Shown: positions 7,738 to 16,588, counted from the stretch's first letter. The stretch is DNA of 64,000 nt from JAPHSX01 sp041554195 (GCA_041554195.1 JBFFMJ010000008.1:1-64000), one strand, 5' to 3'. The notes: a model not told the origin generated them from the sequence alone. Numbers and translations are program-made.

Positions 7738-10700
7738 ATGTTAAAGCAAAGCGTTTTTCAGCAGAATAGGCCGCACGGATTCACCCTGATTGAGGCACTG
7801 ATCTCGGTTGCCGTGCTCTCATTCGGCCTGTTGGCGATTGGTAGTTTTCAGGCAAAACTGGTTACGGCAAGTGCCTATAACAAGGCCCGTGCAGAGGCGA
7901 TTACGCTGGCGCAGGAAAAGCTTGATGAGATGCGCAGCTATACGACCGAGCACGGTCTTGTAGAGAATTTGACGGACAACACGGTGACGGACCCGGCGGC
8001 AGGCGCGCAATTTGTTTTCCCCGATAATGTTCCGGCGGCCACAACGGTCTATCCGGTAGATGCTGCAGAGTCGATACCGGGAACCAACGCGACCTTCTCG
8101 CGCGAGTGGGATGTCACACGTGTGGGTGAGCTCAGTAATGTCGTGGTGACGGTAAGCTGGACTGACCGTGAAGGTACCCAGAGCGTTTCGCTGGAGACCG
8201 ATGTGAGCTGGCGCAACCCGCGTGGTACCGCGGATGTAAGTAAAAGCGCAAAACCGCTGGTCGCTTCACCAACGGGTAAGGCCTACCTCGGTGACGGTAG
8301 TCTGGATGAGCAGCAGATGAGCGACCTCAAGACGAACCAGCCCGATACGGCGAATAATGATGGTACCTATAGTGCCGACCACGACAACGATGGCGATCTT
8401 GAGCTGGTGGTAGAGAGTTCTGATGGTACCGGTGAGGTGGTACTCACCCTGCCCGATGCCTGTAAGCTGCGGGATCCGGTGACCGACCTTCCCATCTGTA
8501 CCGATTTCGTTACGATCAGCGGTACCGTCTTTTTTGACCGTACCGGTGGCACAAGCCTTGATGGTGGCAATATCTGGGTTATCGCCTCAGATGCGGCCTA
8601 CTGTTCACGCTGGAGACCGGTATCCGCAAGCGCAACAGAATTAACCACCTCTACTAAGCTGATAGAGGGCAATACAAGCCTGCTGCCCGGTACCGATGGT
8701 GATATCTATCGGAACAACAACCCGCAGGTGGACTCTGCCGGTAATGGTGACGGTACCGATGATTACGACTATTTTAACTACACCTGTTATCTGGGGGGCG
8801 GCTGGTACGGCAATATCGGTCTGGTCATGCTCGGTGCCAATAGTCAGGACTTTGCCTGCGTGGGGGATCCCAATGCCGGGATTCTCGATAGCTGGAAGCA
8901 GGTAGAGCTGGCCAAGCGCCGCGTCTATCGCGGTGTGTTATACCAGTACACTATAGATGGCAACGGCGATCACGTTCCGGTGCAACTGGATGGCGAGACG
9001 GTCTGGTATTCCAATGGCATCAAGGATGCGGCAGTACTGCCCGATCCCACCTGGGCTGAGCGCGCCTACGGACACGACTTCGTAATATCGCGCGGTAATG
9101 ATCCGACGAGTGCCGATTGTGTCGCTGTGCTCACCCGCCCTGATGCGGATGAGGTTGTTGCTGTCTCTCCCGCCCCCTCCTATCCCCAGCTGTTCCACAG
9201 CATGCCCGATGACTTTGTCTGTCTGAATGAGGACGGCAACAATCCTGCTGAGGGAGTTGACCCACGTATTGGTGCCTTTGCCAAATTTGTGGGGTACCCC
9301 TGGGACTACCTTACTGACTTTGATGAGACGGTCTTTGATGCTGAAACAAGTTGTGACTACGACCCCTCGGATCCGCCCTCAAAGCGCTACACCATTAGCG
9401 GCGTGCTGACGATGGATTCAGAAACTTCATCGACCTGGGGTAGCACCGACCCTGCGGGGTCGACCTTTGATGGTAATATCAACACCACCGACGGTTATGA
9501 TAACTGCACCATTACCAGCACCACGGCAGGTGGTACTGGTTACGATATCAGCTATAGCTGTGATTACTATGTGTGGTCAACCCCGGATAATCAGGGCAAT
9601 CTGATTGAGACCCCATGGAATGGCAGCGTGGTTGTTAACTCTCCGGTGGAGATAGTCTGTACGCACGACAACCCCTATGACCAGGCCGAGCTGAGCTGGC
9701 AGGCGGTGTACGGTATTACAGGCGCAACCGGTTCACAAACGGCCAACTTTGTCTGTCATGACCTGACTGAGTTCACTATTCAGGGCACGGTAACCGTAGA
9801 TGGAGGTAATGACCTTGGTGCTATAGCGGGTGGCTTGCAGTTTGCCGCCTATGATGCATCCGGTGAGCTGGTGGCTGACGCATGTCAAACGACCAATGCA
9901 AGTGCCCTCAGTGTTGACTATATCTGTACCGGCCTGCTGGAGCAGACCTATGTCTCGGGCTTTACCGGGCATATTGAGTTGACGGTACCAACCGACTACA
10001 GCTGTGTGATCGGTGGCGTATCGACTACGGATGCCAGCGCAACATCCTGTGCGGATGGCGGTGTGGTGAGCTGGGGCTTTACCGACTTCCAGGCAACCCC
10101 GGCGCAGAGCACTGGGAATGATGTTGTGTTTGATGGTCCCGTCGATGAATACAAAATCACTGGCACCATCACCAATAGCACTACGCCGTCGCAGGATCTC
10201 CTTACCGGTATGGTTGTTAATACCAATCCGGCGCCGACGGGAACCTGTAACTGGGACATCGCAGCAAATAACAAGGATGTGAAGTACAGCTGTGTGGTTG
10301 CGCACGATACACGCCTCACCGCCACCTGGGCAGGTTCGGTACTAATCACCCCGCCCAACGGCTTCTGGTGCGGTACCGATACGGCCGGTACGAGTATCGA
10401 CCTGAGTATCACCAGTGATACCACGGCAGCATCGGTGGATTGTGTTAAGGATACCTCGGGGCCCATTACCATTCAGGGGTCTGTATATGTACCGACACCG
10501 TACTTCATCAATACACGGTATGAGTCTGTGGCGCTGGGTAGCGGCGACTATGCTTATGTATATGAGAATGTCGGTTACGGAAATGGTGATTTGGTGCAGG
10601 AGTTCTACCAGGTCGCACCGGGTACGGGAAACTATGAGGAGGTCAATTACGAGTACGTAGGCGCTGGCAATGGCAATCATGTGCAGACCTATGACTTCGT

Positions 10701-12126
10701 CGGTGCAAATGCCGGCACCCATGACAAGGTTGAGTATGAATATGTAGGCCCTAACAATGGCTCCTATATTCAGGACGTGATCTACGTCGGTTGGCAGATG
10801 GGCTCATACAATGCAGACTGGTACGAGTTTGTAGGCACCGGAAACGGTGAGTATGTGCAAGTACCCTGGATGGAGCTTGTAGGCCAGGGCAACGGATCAT
10901 ATAGCGTTGATAATTTTGAATACATTGGTCCTGGTCTGGGTGAATATACCGCAATTGATGGCTATATGTGGGTTGGTGATGGCATGGGCTCCTACATGGA
11001 AGAGTGGTGGGTGTATGTAGGCGCTGGAAACGGTGAACTGCTGATGGAGTATGTCCCAAACGCCGGGGGCGACTACAGGCAGACCGGCCCGACCACCTAT
11101 GAGTACGTGGGGTGGGGCAATGGTGATCATTACATAAATTTCATTTGGGTCGGGATGGGCCTGGGAGATTATAATTGGGCGAATCTGCCTATCTATACCT
11201 ATGTAGGTCCTGGAGTGGGTTATTTGGAACCAAGCGGAATCCAGGACTACTGGTGGGTTGGTTTCGGCCTGGGTGACTACAATTGGCTGAATATTCCCAA
11301 TGTTACCTATGTGGGGACGGGAAATGGCGCCTACTCACCCACCGGTTGGAACGACTATTGGTGGGTTGGAGCAGGACTCGGTGACTATATATATAGCGGT
11401 GTTCCTACCTATTACTATGTGGGGGCGAACGCGGGTGAATATGATGTGACCTTTGTTCCGGTGGCCCCGGGTACGGGCGATTATGAGAAGCTGCTAACCC
11501 CCCGGTACGACTTGGTCGGGGGCGAGATGGGTGACTATGTTCCTAGAGACCCCATTGACTATACGATGGTAGCTGACGGGACTGGCGATTATATTAAGTA
11601 CACCACCCCGCGGTACAATTCGGTGGGTGCAGGGCAGGGTGACTGGATGCCATCAGAGCCAGCGACCTACAAAACGGTAGGTGAAGGCATGGGCAATTAC
11701 ATAATGCATACACCACAGCAGTTTGTTGGGGCCGGAAACGGGGACTACCTGCGTTTCGATGATGTTGTGGATTTGGTGACCTTGAGTGCGAGTATGGACC
11801 CTGTGCCCACAGCGCCAGCTGATGACTGTACCTTTAGCACTGAGCCTGTTGGTGGAGTGTCGCCTCCGGCGCAGTGGTACAACTTCGAATGCACCACCGA
11901 TGTTGTTATGCACCATGAGACCTGGGCTGGTTCGGTAACGGTTACCACCAACGCCCCATGGGGCTCGTGTCCGCTGCCAAACTATCCCAGCAGCTATAGT
12001 GGCGTGTTGCCGGGTACCTTGGTGGATGATGCCTTTAGCGCCATCGACTATCCGGACGGCTGTATTGACTACACCAACGGCAATATAACCTTAGCGTTGC
12101 CATGGACGCCAACATACACACCATAA
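7738..12126 (+). CDS. pilV: Giant PilV-like minor pilin with repetitive extracellular region
   Basis: A 1462-residue protein; PilV is normally about 150-200. Residues 1-45 are a prepilin (leader ends PHG, then FTLIEALISVAVLSFG, Glu at mature position 5, and QEKLDEMRSY, a PilV signature). From about residue 256 come cysteine-containing beta-rich domains starting with [YF]xIxG[TS]V-like strands at about 256, 550, 678, 803 and 909; later copies share a C...YxC...WxGSVxx pattern. Residues 928-1343 are 26 short units with core VGxGxGDY. The rest of the fifth domain seems to resume after the array. Calcium-loop-like DHDNDGDLE and DGNGDHV stretches occur near 220 and 405. Last gene of the operon; a strong terminator follows. 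No PilY1 is present, so I infer a pilus-tip adhesin role. Confidence 0.8.
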   Translation: MLKQSVFQQNRPHGFTLIEALISVAVLSFGLLAIGSFQAKLVTASAYNKARAEAITLAQEKLDEMRSYTTEHGLVENLTDNTVTDPAAGAQFVFPDNVPAATTVYPVDAAESIPGTNATFSREWDVTRVGELSNVVVTVSWTDREGTQSVSLETDVSWRNPRGTADVSKSAKPLVASPTGKAYLGDGSLDEQQMSDLKTNQPDTANNDGTYSADHDNDGDLELVVESSDGTGEVVLTLPDACKLRDPVTDLPICTDFVTISGTVFFDRTGGTSLDGGNIWVIASDAAYCSRWRPVSASATELTTSTKLIEGNTSLLPGTDGDIYRNNNPQVDSAGNGDGTDDYDYFNYTCYLGGGWYGNIGLVMLGANSQDFACVGDPNAGILDSWKQVELAKRRVYRGVLYQYTIDGNGDHVPVQLDGETVWYSNGIKDAAVLPDPTWAERAYGHDFVISRGNDPTSADCVAVLTRPDADEVVAVSPAPSYPQLFHSMPDDFVCLNEDGNNPAEGVDPRIGAFAKFVGYPWDYLTDFDETVFDAETSCDYDPSDPPSKRYTISGVLTMDSETSSTWGSTDPAGSTFDGNINTTDGYDNCTITSTTAGGTGYDISYSCDYYVWSTPDNQGNLIETPWNGSVVVNSPVEIVCTHDNPYDQAELSWQAVYGITGATGSQTANFVCHDLTEFTIQGTVTVDGGNDLGAIAGGLQFAAYDASGELVADACQTTNASALSVDYICTGLLEQTYVSGFTGHIELTVPTDYSCVIGGVSTTDASATSCADGGVVSWGFTDFQATPAQSTGNDVVFDGPVDEYKITGTITNSTTPSQDLLTGMVVNTNPAPTGTCNWDIAANNKDVKYSCVVAHDTRLTATWAGSVLITPPNGFWCGTDTAGTSIDLSITSDTTAASVDCVKDTSGPITIQGSVYVPTPYFINTRYESVALGSGDYAYVYENVGYGNGDLVQEFYQVAPGTGNYEEVNYEYVGAGNGNHVQTYDFVGANAGTHDKVEYEYVGPNNGSYIQDVIYVGWQMGSYNADWYEFVGTGNGEYVQVPWMELVGQGNGSYSVDNFEYIGPGLGEYTAIDGYMWVGDGMGSYMEEWWVYVGAGNGELLMEYVPNAGGDYRQTGPTTYEYVGWGNGDHYINFIWVGMGLGDYNWANLPIYTYVGPGVGYLEPSGIQDYWWVGFGLGDYNWLNIPNVTYVGTGNGAYSPTGWNDYWWVGAGLGDYIYSGVPTYYYVGANAGEYDVTFVPVAPGTGDYEKLLTPRYDLVGGEMGDYVPRDPIDYTMVADGTGDYIKYTTPRYNSVGAGQGDWMPSEPATYKTVGEGMGNYIMHTPQQFVGAGNGDYLRFDDVVDLVTLSASMDPVPTAPADDCTFSTEPVGGVSPPAQWYNFECTTDVVMHHETWAGSVTVTTNAPWGSCPLPNYPSSYSGVLPGTLVDDAFSAIDYPDGCIDYTNGNITLALPWTPTYTP
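10519..11766 (+). repeat. 26-unit coding repeat array, core VGxGxGDY
   Basis: Twenty-six tandem units of about 13-18 codons (mean 48 bases) lie within the pilV-like gene. The consensus is aromatic-x-[aromatic]-V-G-x-G-x-G-[DES]-Y followed by 4-9 variable residues. A higher-order two-unit repeat is visible: three copies of WVGxGLGDY ... YVGxGxG (about nt 11144-11450) and two copies of GTGDY ... TPRY ... GDY/W ... P (about nt 11470-11700). This implies recent duplication of two-unit blocks. DNA identity between units is low apart from these blocks. Confidence 0.9.
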
Positions 12127-12137
12127 GCTAAGATATA

Positions 12138-12165
12138 GGGCGGGAATGATTCCCGCCCTTTTTTT
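12138..12165 (+). terminator. Intrinsic terminator of the minor-pilin operon
   Basis: A perfect 9-bp stem GGGCGGGAA/TTCCCGCCC with a 3-base loop (TGA) is followed directly by seven Ts. It lies 12 bases after the stop of the giant pilV-like gene. Confidence 0.95.
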
Positions 12166-12211
12166 CTGGTAGAGTGTGTCATCTAAAGTACTGGCAATAC
12201 CCTCGGAAAAA

Positions 12212-13297
12212 ATGACAGATTTTCACATTATTGGCGGCGGCCTCATCGGCATGCTTACCGCCCGTTATCTGGCGCAAGCTGGGGTCTCCGTAGTCATCTA
12301 TGAAAAGGGTGAAATCGGTCGCGAGTCCTCCTGGGCTGGCGGCGGTATCATCTCGCCTCTCTATCCCTGGCGCTATGCCGATGCGGTGACGGAGCTTGCG
12401 CGTTGGGGACAGCAACACTACGAGGCGTTAGCCGCTGAGTTGCTGAGAGAGACCGGTATTGATCCTGAGTACCTGCACAGCGGTTTGTTGCTCCTCGATA
12501 TTGATGAGGCGGAGCGGCTACAGGCTGAGCAGTGGGCCGGGCGCTTTGGCTATCGGCTAGAGTATCTGGGTCGGGATGGTATTCAGGCATTACAGCCGAA
12601 TCTGGGGGAAACCTCCGACCATGCCCTGTGGATGCCGACGGTCGCGCAACTGCGTAACCCTCGCCTGGTGCAGGCGGTGCGCAAGAGTATTGAGCAACTA
12701 GGCGTTACCATTAACGAACATGCGGCGATAGAGGATATCCTGATAGAGGAGGGGGCCGTCAAGGCTGTGCAGCTGGCAGAGAAAGCCGTGCCTGCCACGC
12801 AGGTAATTGTTGCAAGTGGTGCCTGGAGTGGGGAGATCCTCAAACAACAGGGTATCGAGCTAGCGGTGGAGCCGGTGCGCGGACAGATGTTGCTGTTTCG
12901 GGCTGAGCCTGGTGTGCTACAGCATATCGTACTCTCCGGTACCCACTACCTGATCCCCCGTGCCGATGGTCGCATCCTCGCGGGCAGCACCCTGGAGCAT
13001 GTGGGCTTCGACAAGGCCACTACTAAGCAGGGGCGAGAGGAGCTACTCGAATTTGCCCTGGCGCTACTGCCGCAGCTTGCAGATTACCCTATCGAAACAC
13101 AGTGGTCGGGACTGCGGCCAGGCACCAGTGATGGAGTTCCGTTTATTGGGGCATGCGGTGGTGTCGAGGGACTCTATGTGAATGCTGGTCACTTTCGCAA
13201 CGGCGTGGTAACCGGCTTGGCTTCGGCGCGGCTACTGACGGACCAGTTGCTAGGACTGGATCCGATTCTCGAATCGACACGGTATCGCTCTCCTTAG
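12212..13297 (+). CDS. thiO: Glycine oxidase ThiO
   Basis: FAD-dependent amine oxidase (DAO fold, 361 residues) that oxidises glycine to the imine used for thiazole synthesis in thiamine production. The N-terminal dinucleotide motif is IIGGGLIGMLTARYL; the ThiO-type block ESSWAGGGIISPLYPW follows. The C-terminal FAD block is WSGLRPGTSDGVPFIG then NAGHFRNGVV. I chose the ATG at 12212 because it places the GGGxxG motif at the usual distance. A GTG 36 bases upstream (12176) is in frame but sits against the preceding terminator. No other thi genes are in the window. Confidence 0.92.
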   Translation: MTDFHIIGGGLIGMLTARYLAQAGVSVVIYEKGEIGRESSWAGGGIISPLYPWRYADAVTELARWGQQHYEALAAELLRETGIDPEYLHSGLLLLDIDEAERLQAEQWAGRFGYRLEYLGRDGIQALQPNLGETSDHALWMPTVAQLRNPRLVQAVRKSIEQLGVTINEHAAIEDILIEEGAVKAVQLAEKAVPATQVIVASGAWSGEILKQQGIELAVEPVRGQMLLFRAEPGVLQHIVLSGTHYLIPRADGRILAGSTLEHVGFDKATTKQGREELLEFALALLPQLADYPIETQWSGLRPGTSDGVPFIGACGGVEGLYVNAGHFRNGVVTGLASARLLTDQLLGLDPILESTRYRSP

Positions 13298-13374
13298 TCC
13301 AGATTCTCGACAAAGACTATTTCCATCACCTATACTCTTCATCATTGAAAACGGACATCATCGTGGGTGATATT

Positions 13375-13791
13375 ATGGACAAGCATGAAGTCATCAAGCT
13401 GTTGCAGAGCCAGCAAATTAATCCGACCAGACAGCGGGTAAACATCGCCCAGCTTCTCTTTGAGCGACCTCAGCATCTTTGTGCCGAACGGGTTATGCAT
13501 ATGCTTGGTGAGAGAGGCGGAGTGAAGGCCTCCAAGGCCACGGTGTACAATACCCTTAACCTGTTCAGCCAGCAGGGGTTGCTGCGTGAGGTCCGTGTGG
13601 ACACTGCCAAGGTCTATTACGATTCCAATACTGAAGAGCACCACCATATCTACAATGTGGATACCGGTGAGTTATGGGATGTTGGGGCTGAATCCGTGAA
13701 AGCCATAGAGTCGCCGCGACTACCTGAGGGAATTTGCGAAGTTGGTGTTGAGGTGGTTTACCGAGTAAAGGGCGCCGCAGCTATACAGTAA
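13375..13791 (+). CDS. Fur-family transcriptional regulator without CxxC zinc site
   Basis: A 138-residue Fur/Irr/PerR-type DNA-binding protein. The N-terminal winged helix contains NPTRQRVNIAQLLF and KASKATVYNTLNLFSQQGLL (recognition helix). The dimerisation domain carries EEHHHIYNVDTGE (His 89-91), as in Irr-type proteins. The CxxC pairs that bind structural zinc in Fur, Zur and PerR are absent; the only cysteines are single (HLCAE and GICEV). An iron or haem sensor of the Irr/Fur class is therefore more likely than Zur or PerR. The start is the ATG at 13375, preceded by GGGTGAT. It lies 78 bases after thiO and 68 bases before tRNA-Thr. Confidence 0.82.
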   Translation: MDKHEVIKLLQSQQINPTRQRVNIAQLLFERPQHLCAERVMHMLGERGGVKASKATVYNTLNLFSQQGLLREVRVDTAKVYYDSNTEEHHHIYNVDTGELWDVGAESVKAIESPRLPEGICEVGVEVVYRVKGAAAIQ

Positions 13792-13794
13792 TCG

Positions 13795-13821
13795 TGCGGC
13801 TTGTTGTTGTTTGTAGCCGCA
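13795..13821 (+). terminator. Hairpin after the Fur-family gene, possible terminator
   Basis: Inverted repeat TGCGGCT/AGCCGCA with a 13-base TG-rich loop starts four bases after the stop codon. There is no T-tract after it, so termination would be weak. Confidence 0.35.
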
Positions 13822-13826
13822 TTCAA

Positions 13827-13832
13827 TATAAT
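13827..13832 (+). promoter_or_regulatory. -10 box of the tRNA-Thr promoter
   Basis: A perfect TATAAT is followed by the GC-rich stretch CTCCCGC, a discriminator of the kind seen at stable-RNA promoters under stringent control, and lies 26 bases before the tRNA. The -35 (TTGTTG, 13804-13809, 17-base spacer) matches only the first half of the consensus. Confidence 0.6.
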
Positions 13833-13858
13833 CTCCCGCTTGTTTTACCGCACTACAT

Positions 13859-13934
<76 letters not shown>

Positions 13935-13944
13935 TATCTAGCTG

Positions 13945-14856
13945 TTATGCCCCTGCTTTGCCTTGTTTTTCACGTAGAATTTGGAAAAAGACAGTTTCAA
14001 GGGAGACCGCTGGCTTGATATTTATCAGGCGCCCGTCATGCGTGTTGATTTTCTCCACAAACAGAGGCAATTCATCTTGTCTCAGCTCGTGCTCAAATTC
14101 ATTGTTTCTAATACAGTTGCCGTCGGTTAAGTGATCAGAGCTCGATTGATAGCGGATGATGAAACGGTTGGCATCTTCCGTGATGAGTTCCTGTGGTTCG
14201 CGGGTGGTGACTAATTCGCCATTATTAATAAAGCCAAAGCGATCGGCGAGACGTTCTACATCATGTAGTACGTGAGAGGTGAAGAAGATGGCTCCACCTT
14301 TATTTTTATATTCCAAAAGTATGTCAATAACATCTTTTCTACCTAGCGGATCGAGGCCTGACAGTGGTTCGTCCAAAACGAGAAGCTTTGGAGAAACCAC
14401 CAGCGCATGGGCCAGTGCGACACGCTGTACGTTTCCCTTTGATAGCTGTCGAATGCGACGTTTTGCATTGTGTGCGACAGAGAATCTTTCTAGCCACTGC
14501 AGACACCAGGCATCTTCATCACTACGCTTGATACCGTACATGCGCAACGCCATTTTAAGGAGCTCAAGCGGTGTGAATTGCTCGTAAAGTGCCGGTGCCT
14601 CGGGAAGGTAGGCGACCCCACGACGTGAATCCGCATGGCGAGCCGAAGTGCCATAAATCGTGACGTCACCCTCATAATCGTTGATGACGTCAAGCATGAT
14701 CTTAATGGTGGTTGATTTGCCCGCACCATTTGGACCAACAAAACCGAATACCTCGCCTTCGCCAATCGAAAAAGATACATTTCTTAGAGCATGAATCTGT
14801 TTGCGTTTTTTGTTAAAGGTTTTGCTCACCGCATGAAATTCAAGGGCTTGTGTCAT
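13945..14856 (-). CDS. ABC transporter ATP-binding protein, PilH-like
   Basis: A 303-residue ATPase of an ABC-2 type system. Walker A is GPNGAGKST, the signature is LSKGNVQRVALAHAL, and Walker B is LLVLDEPLSGLDPLG; a C-terminal regulatory region follows from about residue 225. It is the last gene of a minus-strand trio (permease, TPR-type protein, ATPase) overlapping by 4 bases. The trio lies next to pilin, pilR and pilS genes. In Myxococcus xanthus a PilGHI ABC transporter needed for pilus assembly has the same neighbourhood, so I infer that this is the PilH counterpart. Sequence alone shows only an ABC-2 ATPase; substrate unknown. Confidence 0.85.
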   Translation of the reverse strand: MTQALEFHAVSKTFNKKRKQIHALRNVSFSIGEGEVFGFVGPNGAGKSTTIKIMLDVINDYEGDVTIYGTSARHADSRRGVAYLPEAPALYEQFTPLELLKMALRMYGIKRSDEDAWCLQWLERFSVAHNAKRRIRQLSKGNVQRVALAHALVVSPKLLVLDEPLSGLDPLGRKDVIDILLEYKNKGGAIFFTSHVLHDVERLADRFGFINNGELVTTREPQELITEDANRFIIRYQSSSDHLTDGNCIRNNEFEHELRQDELPLFVEKINTHDGRLINIKPAVSLETVFFQILREKQGKAGA

Positions 14857-15695
14857 CTCTTCTCCTCCATGCCTGCTATTTTTAATTTCCGCAGCATAAA
14901 TACCCCATCAGTGAATTCATAACCGATTCCCAGAGGATCTTTCGGGAATTGTTCAAGTAATCCGGTACTGAGCAGTTCTGACGCCTCATGTAACGGTCGA
15001 TTAAATTGCTTCTCGAAGCGCTGTTGAGCTTCACGCAAACTGATTAGACCCTCTAGTCGGATGGCGCGCTTTTCTAACATTTTTTTTAGTTTCGGGTCGG
15101 ACACCTGATCGCGTTGTAATCGAAGGTAATCTAGGGCCATGCGGTCATCGTCGATCTGGCCCGTTGCAATCATGATCGCTGTCTTTTGAAGTGAGGCGTA
15201 GTTTTCAGGAGAGCGTTGGGCTGCGAGCTCAAGGGCTCGTTGTGCTTCGGTACTGTTGTTATGAAAATAGAGCTGATTGAACCCGTAGAAGAAGGCCGGG
15301 ATCCAGTCCCAGTGTCGGCACTCGGTTGCCCGCTTTAACAAAATACTCCCCTCCTTTTCTGCGCCTCCCCATGAGAGCAGGGCGCTGCCGAGGTAGTAGC
15401 TGTCCTCATGACAGGGGTTAAGTTGCGTTACCAGGCTTGTGGCACGGACCAGGTAGCTTGTTGTGTCGCTGTCATTACTTTCTGATACGGTTGAGGTAAG
15501 ACGCATGGTCTCCAGATTCGCCGCAAGAAAACGATCTCCGCCGTTGAGTAGTAGCTGTACGGGGGCACTGATCACTACCCGATCCTCCGGTTGAGCTTGT
15601 GTGAGAGTCACCACTCCCATGGGAGTGATACGACTTGCCAAAAGAAAGCACAGGGCGGCAAACAGGGTGAAGAGTGGCCACAAGTAGCGATTCAT
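14853..15695 (-). CDS. Membrane-anchored helical-repeat protein of the pilus ABC cluster (PilG position)
   Basis: A 280-residue protein with one N-terminal hydrophobic segment (about residues 5-21, LWPLFTLFAALCFLLA) and a periplasmic helical region. TPR-like repeats are suggested by SYYLGSALLSWGGAEKEGSILLKRA and the segment around AFFYGFNQLYF...AQRALELAAQRSP. I do not recognise a defined family. Its place between ABC permease and ATPase genes in a pilin locus corresponds to pilG of the Myxococcus pilGHI set; similarity to PilG itself cannot be shown by eye. It overlaps the ATPase gene by 4 bases and follows the permease by 4 bases, so the three are surely co-transcribed. Confidence 0.65.
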   Translation of the reverse strand: MNRYLWPLFTLFAALCFLLASRITPMGVVTLTQAQPEDRVVISAPVQLLLNGGDRFLAANLETMRLTSTVSESNDSDTTSYLVRATSLVTQLNPCHEDSYYLGSALLSWGGAEKEGSILLKRATECRHWDWIPAFFYGFNQLYFHNNSTEAQRALELAAQRSPENYASLQKTAIMIATGQIDDDRMALDYLRLQRDQVSDPKLKKMLEKRAIRLEGLISLREAQQRFEKQFNRPLHEASELLSTGLLEQFPKDPLGIGYEFTDGVFMLRKLKIAGMEEKR

Positions 15696-15699
15696 GGTT

Positions 15700-16518
15700 C
15701 TAGCTAAAGCGTCTGCGCTGGAGAACCCAGAGTGTTAGCCCCATAAAGGCAAGGCTGTAGGCGAGCGAACTGGCTATGAGTGCAGGCCAGTTGGCTGGCA
15801 GGAAATCCATGGTGTTATACAAGGTGATCATACGAACATCCAGTGAGGCGAGATCTGGCAGCAGGTAGGCTAGTAACCCGAGTGATTCTTGATAGTGCTG
15901 CTGATTGGCCATTACGATACGCTCTCCCCCAAGCATAGCGATGATGGTGGAGAATGAACGGGCTACAATCATAAAGCCGATGGTGCCGATGAGGATAAAA
16001 CTCGGGGTCGTGGCGATAATGGCAAAAAATGCCCCGACAGCCATTATCACAAAGAGATCGATAGCGATAAAGCCGAGAGTGATGAAATAGGGGTGGGTAA
16101 GGGCAACCGGTGTCGACTGGGCGTAGTCTTGTTCGAGAACACCAACCAGAACTCCGAGTAGTAGACCCATTATCACCAGTAGTGTGATGAGCAGGGTGTA
16201 TAGCGCTAAAAATCGCCCTAAAAATAGCTGATGCCGAGGCCTTGGGTAGGTAAGTGAGGTGAGAAAATAGCGTCGGTCAAACTCCTTGGCAAATAGTTCC
16301 TGGAGTTGAAACACGATCATCAGTGGTAGTGCCAGGCGGATAAACGACAAGCCTACATCCAGTGCTACGGTGGCAGGCTGGCGGGCACTAAATTGCGCGG
16401 CAAGCAGTGCCACTATTGCCAGAGTGACGAGCAGCCAGAAGCTGATGGATACGAAGCGAGCGCGTAACGCGAGGCGCATGCCAATGTGGTAATCAGGGGT
16501 CAAGTGCATGGGAGTCAT
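15700..16518 (-). CDS. ABC transporter permease, PilI-like
   Basis: A 272-residue ABC-2 family integral membrane protein with six predicted hydrophobic segments (for example FWLLVTLAIVALLAA, YTLLITLLVIMGLLLGVLVG, FIAIDLFVIMAVGAFFAI and the last one, LAYSLAFMGLTLWVL). A coupling-type segment, FAKEFDRRYFLTSLTYPRPR, follows the second membrane segment. It is the first gene of the trio. The start is uncertain: ATG at 16518 lacks a clear ribosome site, and further in-frame ATG codons occur at residue 4 and at MRLALRARF. PilI of Myxococcus is the positional counterpart. Confidence 0.75.
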   Translation of the reverse strand: MTPMHLTPDYHIGMRLALRARFVSISFWLLVTLAIVALLAAQFSARQPATVALDVGLSFIRLALPLMIVFQLQELFAKEFDRRYFLTSLTYPRPRHQLFLGRFLALYTLLITLLVIMGLLLGVLVGVLEQDYAQSTPVALTHPYFITLGFIAIDLFVIMAVGAFFAIIATTPSFILIGTIGFMIVARSFSTIIAMLGGERIVMANQQHYQESLGLLAYLLPDLASLDVRMITLYNTMDFLPANWPALIASSLAYSLAFMGLTLWVLQRRRFS

Positions 16519-16538
16519 CGGTGAAAAAAACAGAGAGT

Positions 16539-16568
16539 ATCATTGAATACCTTATGAAGGCCTGTCAA
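16539..16568 (-). promoter_or_regulatory. Candidate sigma-70 promoter for the ABC trio
   Basis: On the minus strand a perfect TTGACA (16563-16568) is followed after 18 bases by AATGAT (16539-16544), about 20 bases before the permease start. The TTGACA is also one arm of the hairpin CTGTCAA/TTGACAG at 16562-16584, just after the second mini-pilin stop. Confidence 0.4.
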
Positions 16569-16588
16569 CCCTCGAATTTGACAGAAAT

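Noticed and set aside
10519..11766. Repeat array as a CRISPR or non-coding repeat
   Set aside because: Units vary in length and DNA sequence, keep one reading frame and share amino-acid, not nucleotide, identity.
16562..16584. CTGTCAA/TTGACAG hairpin as terminator of the second mini-pilin
   Set aside because: No T-tract follows on either strand; the TTGACA arm fits better as a -35 box for the ABC trio.
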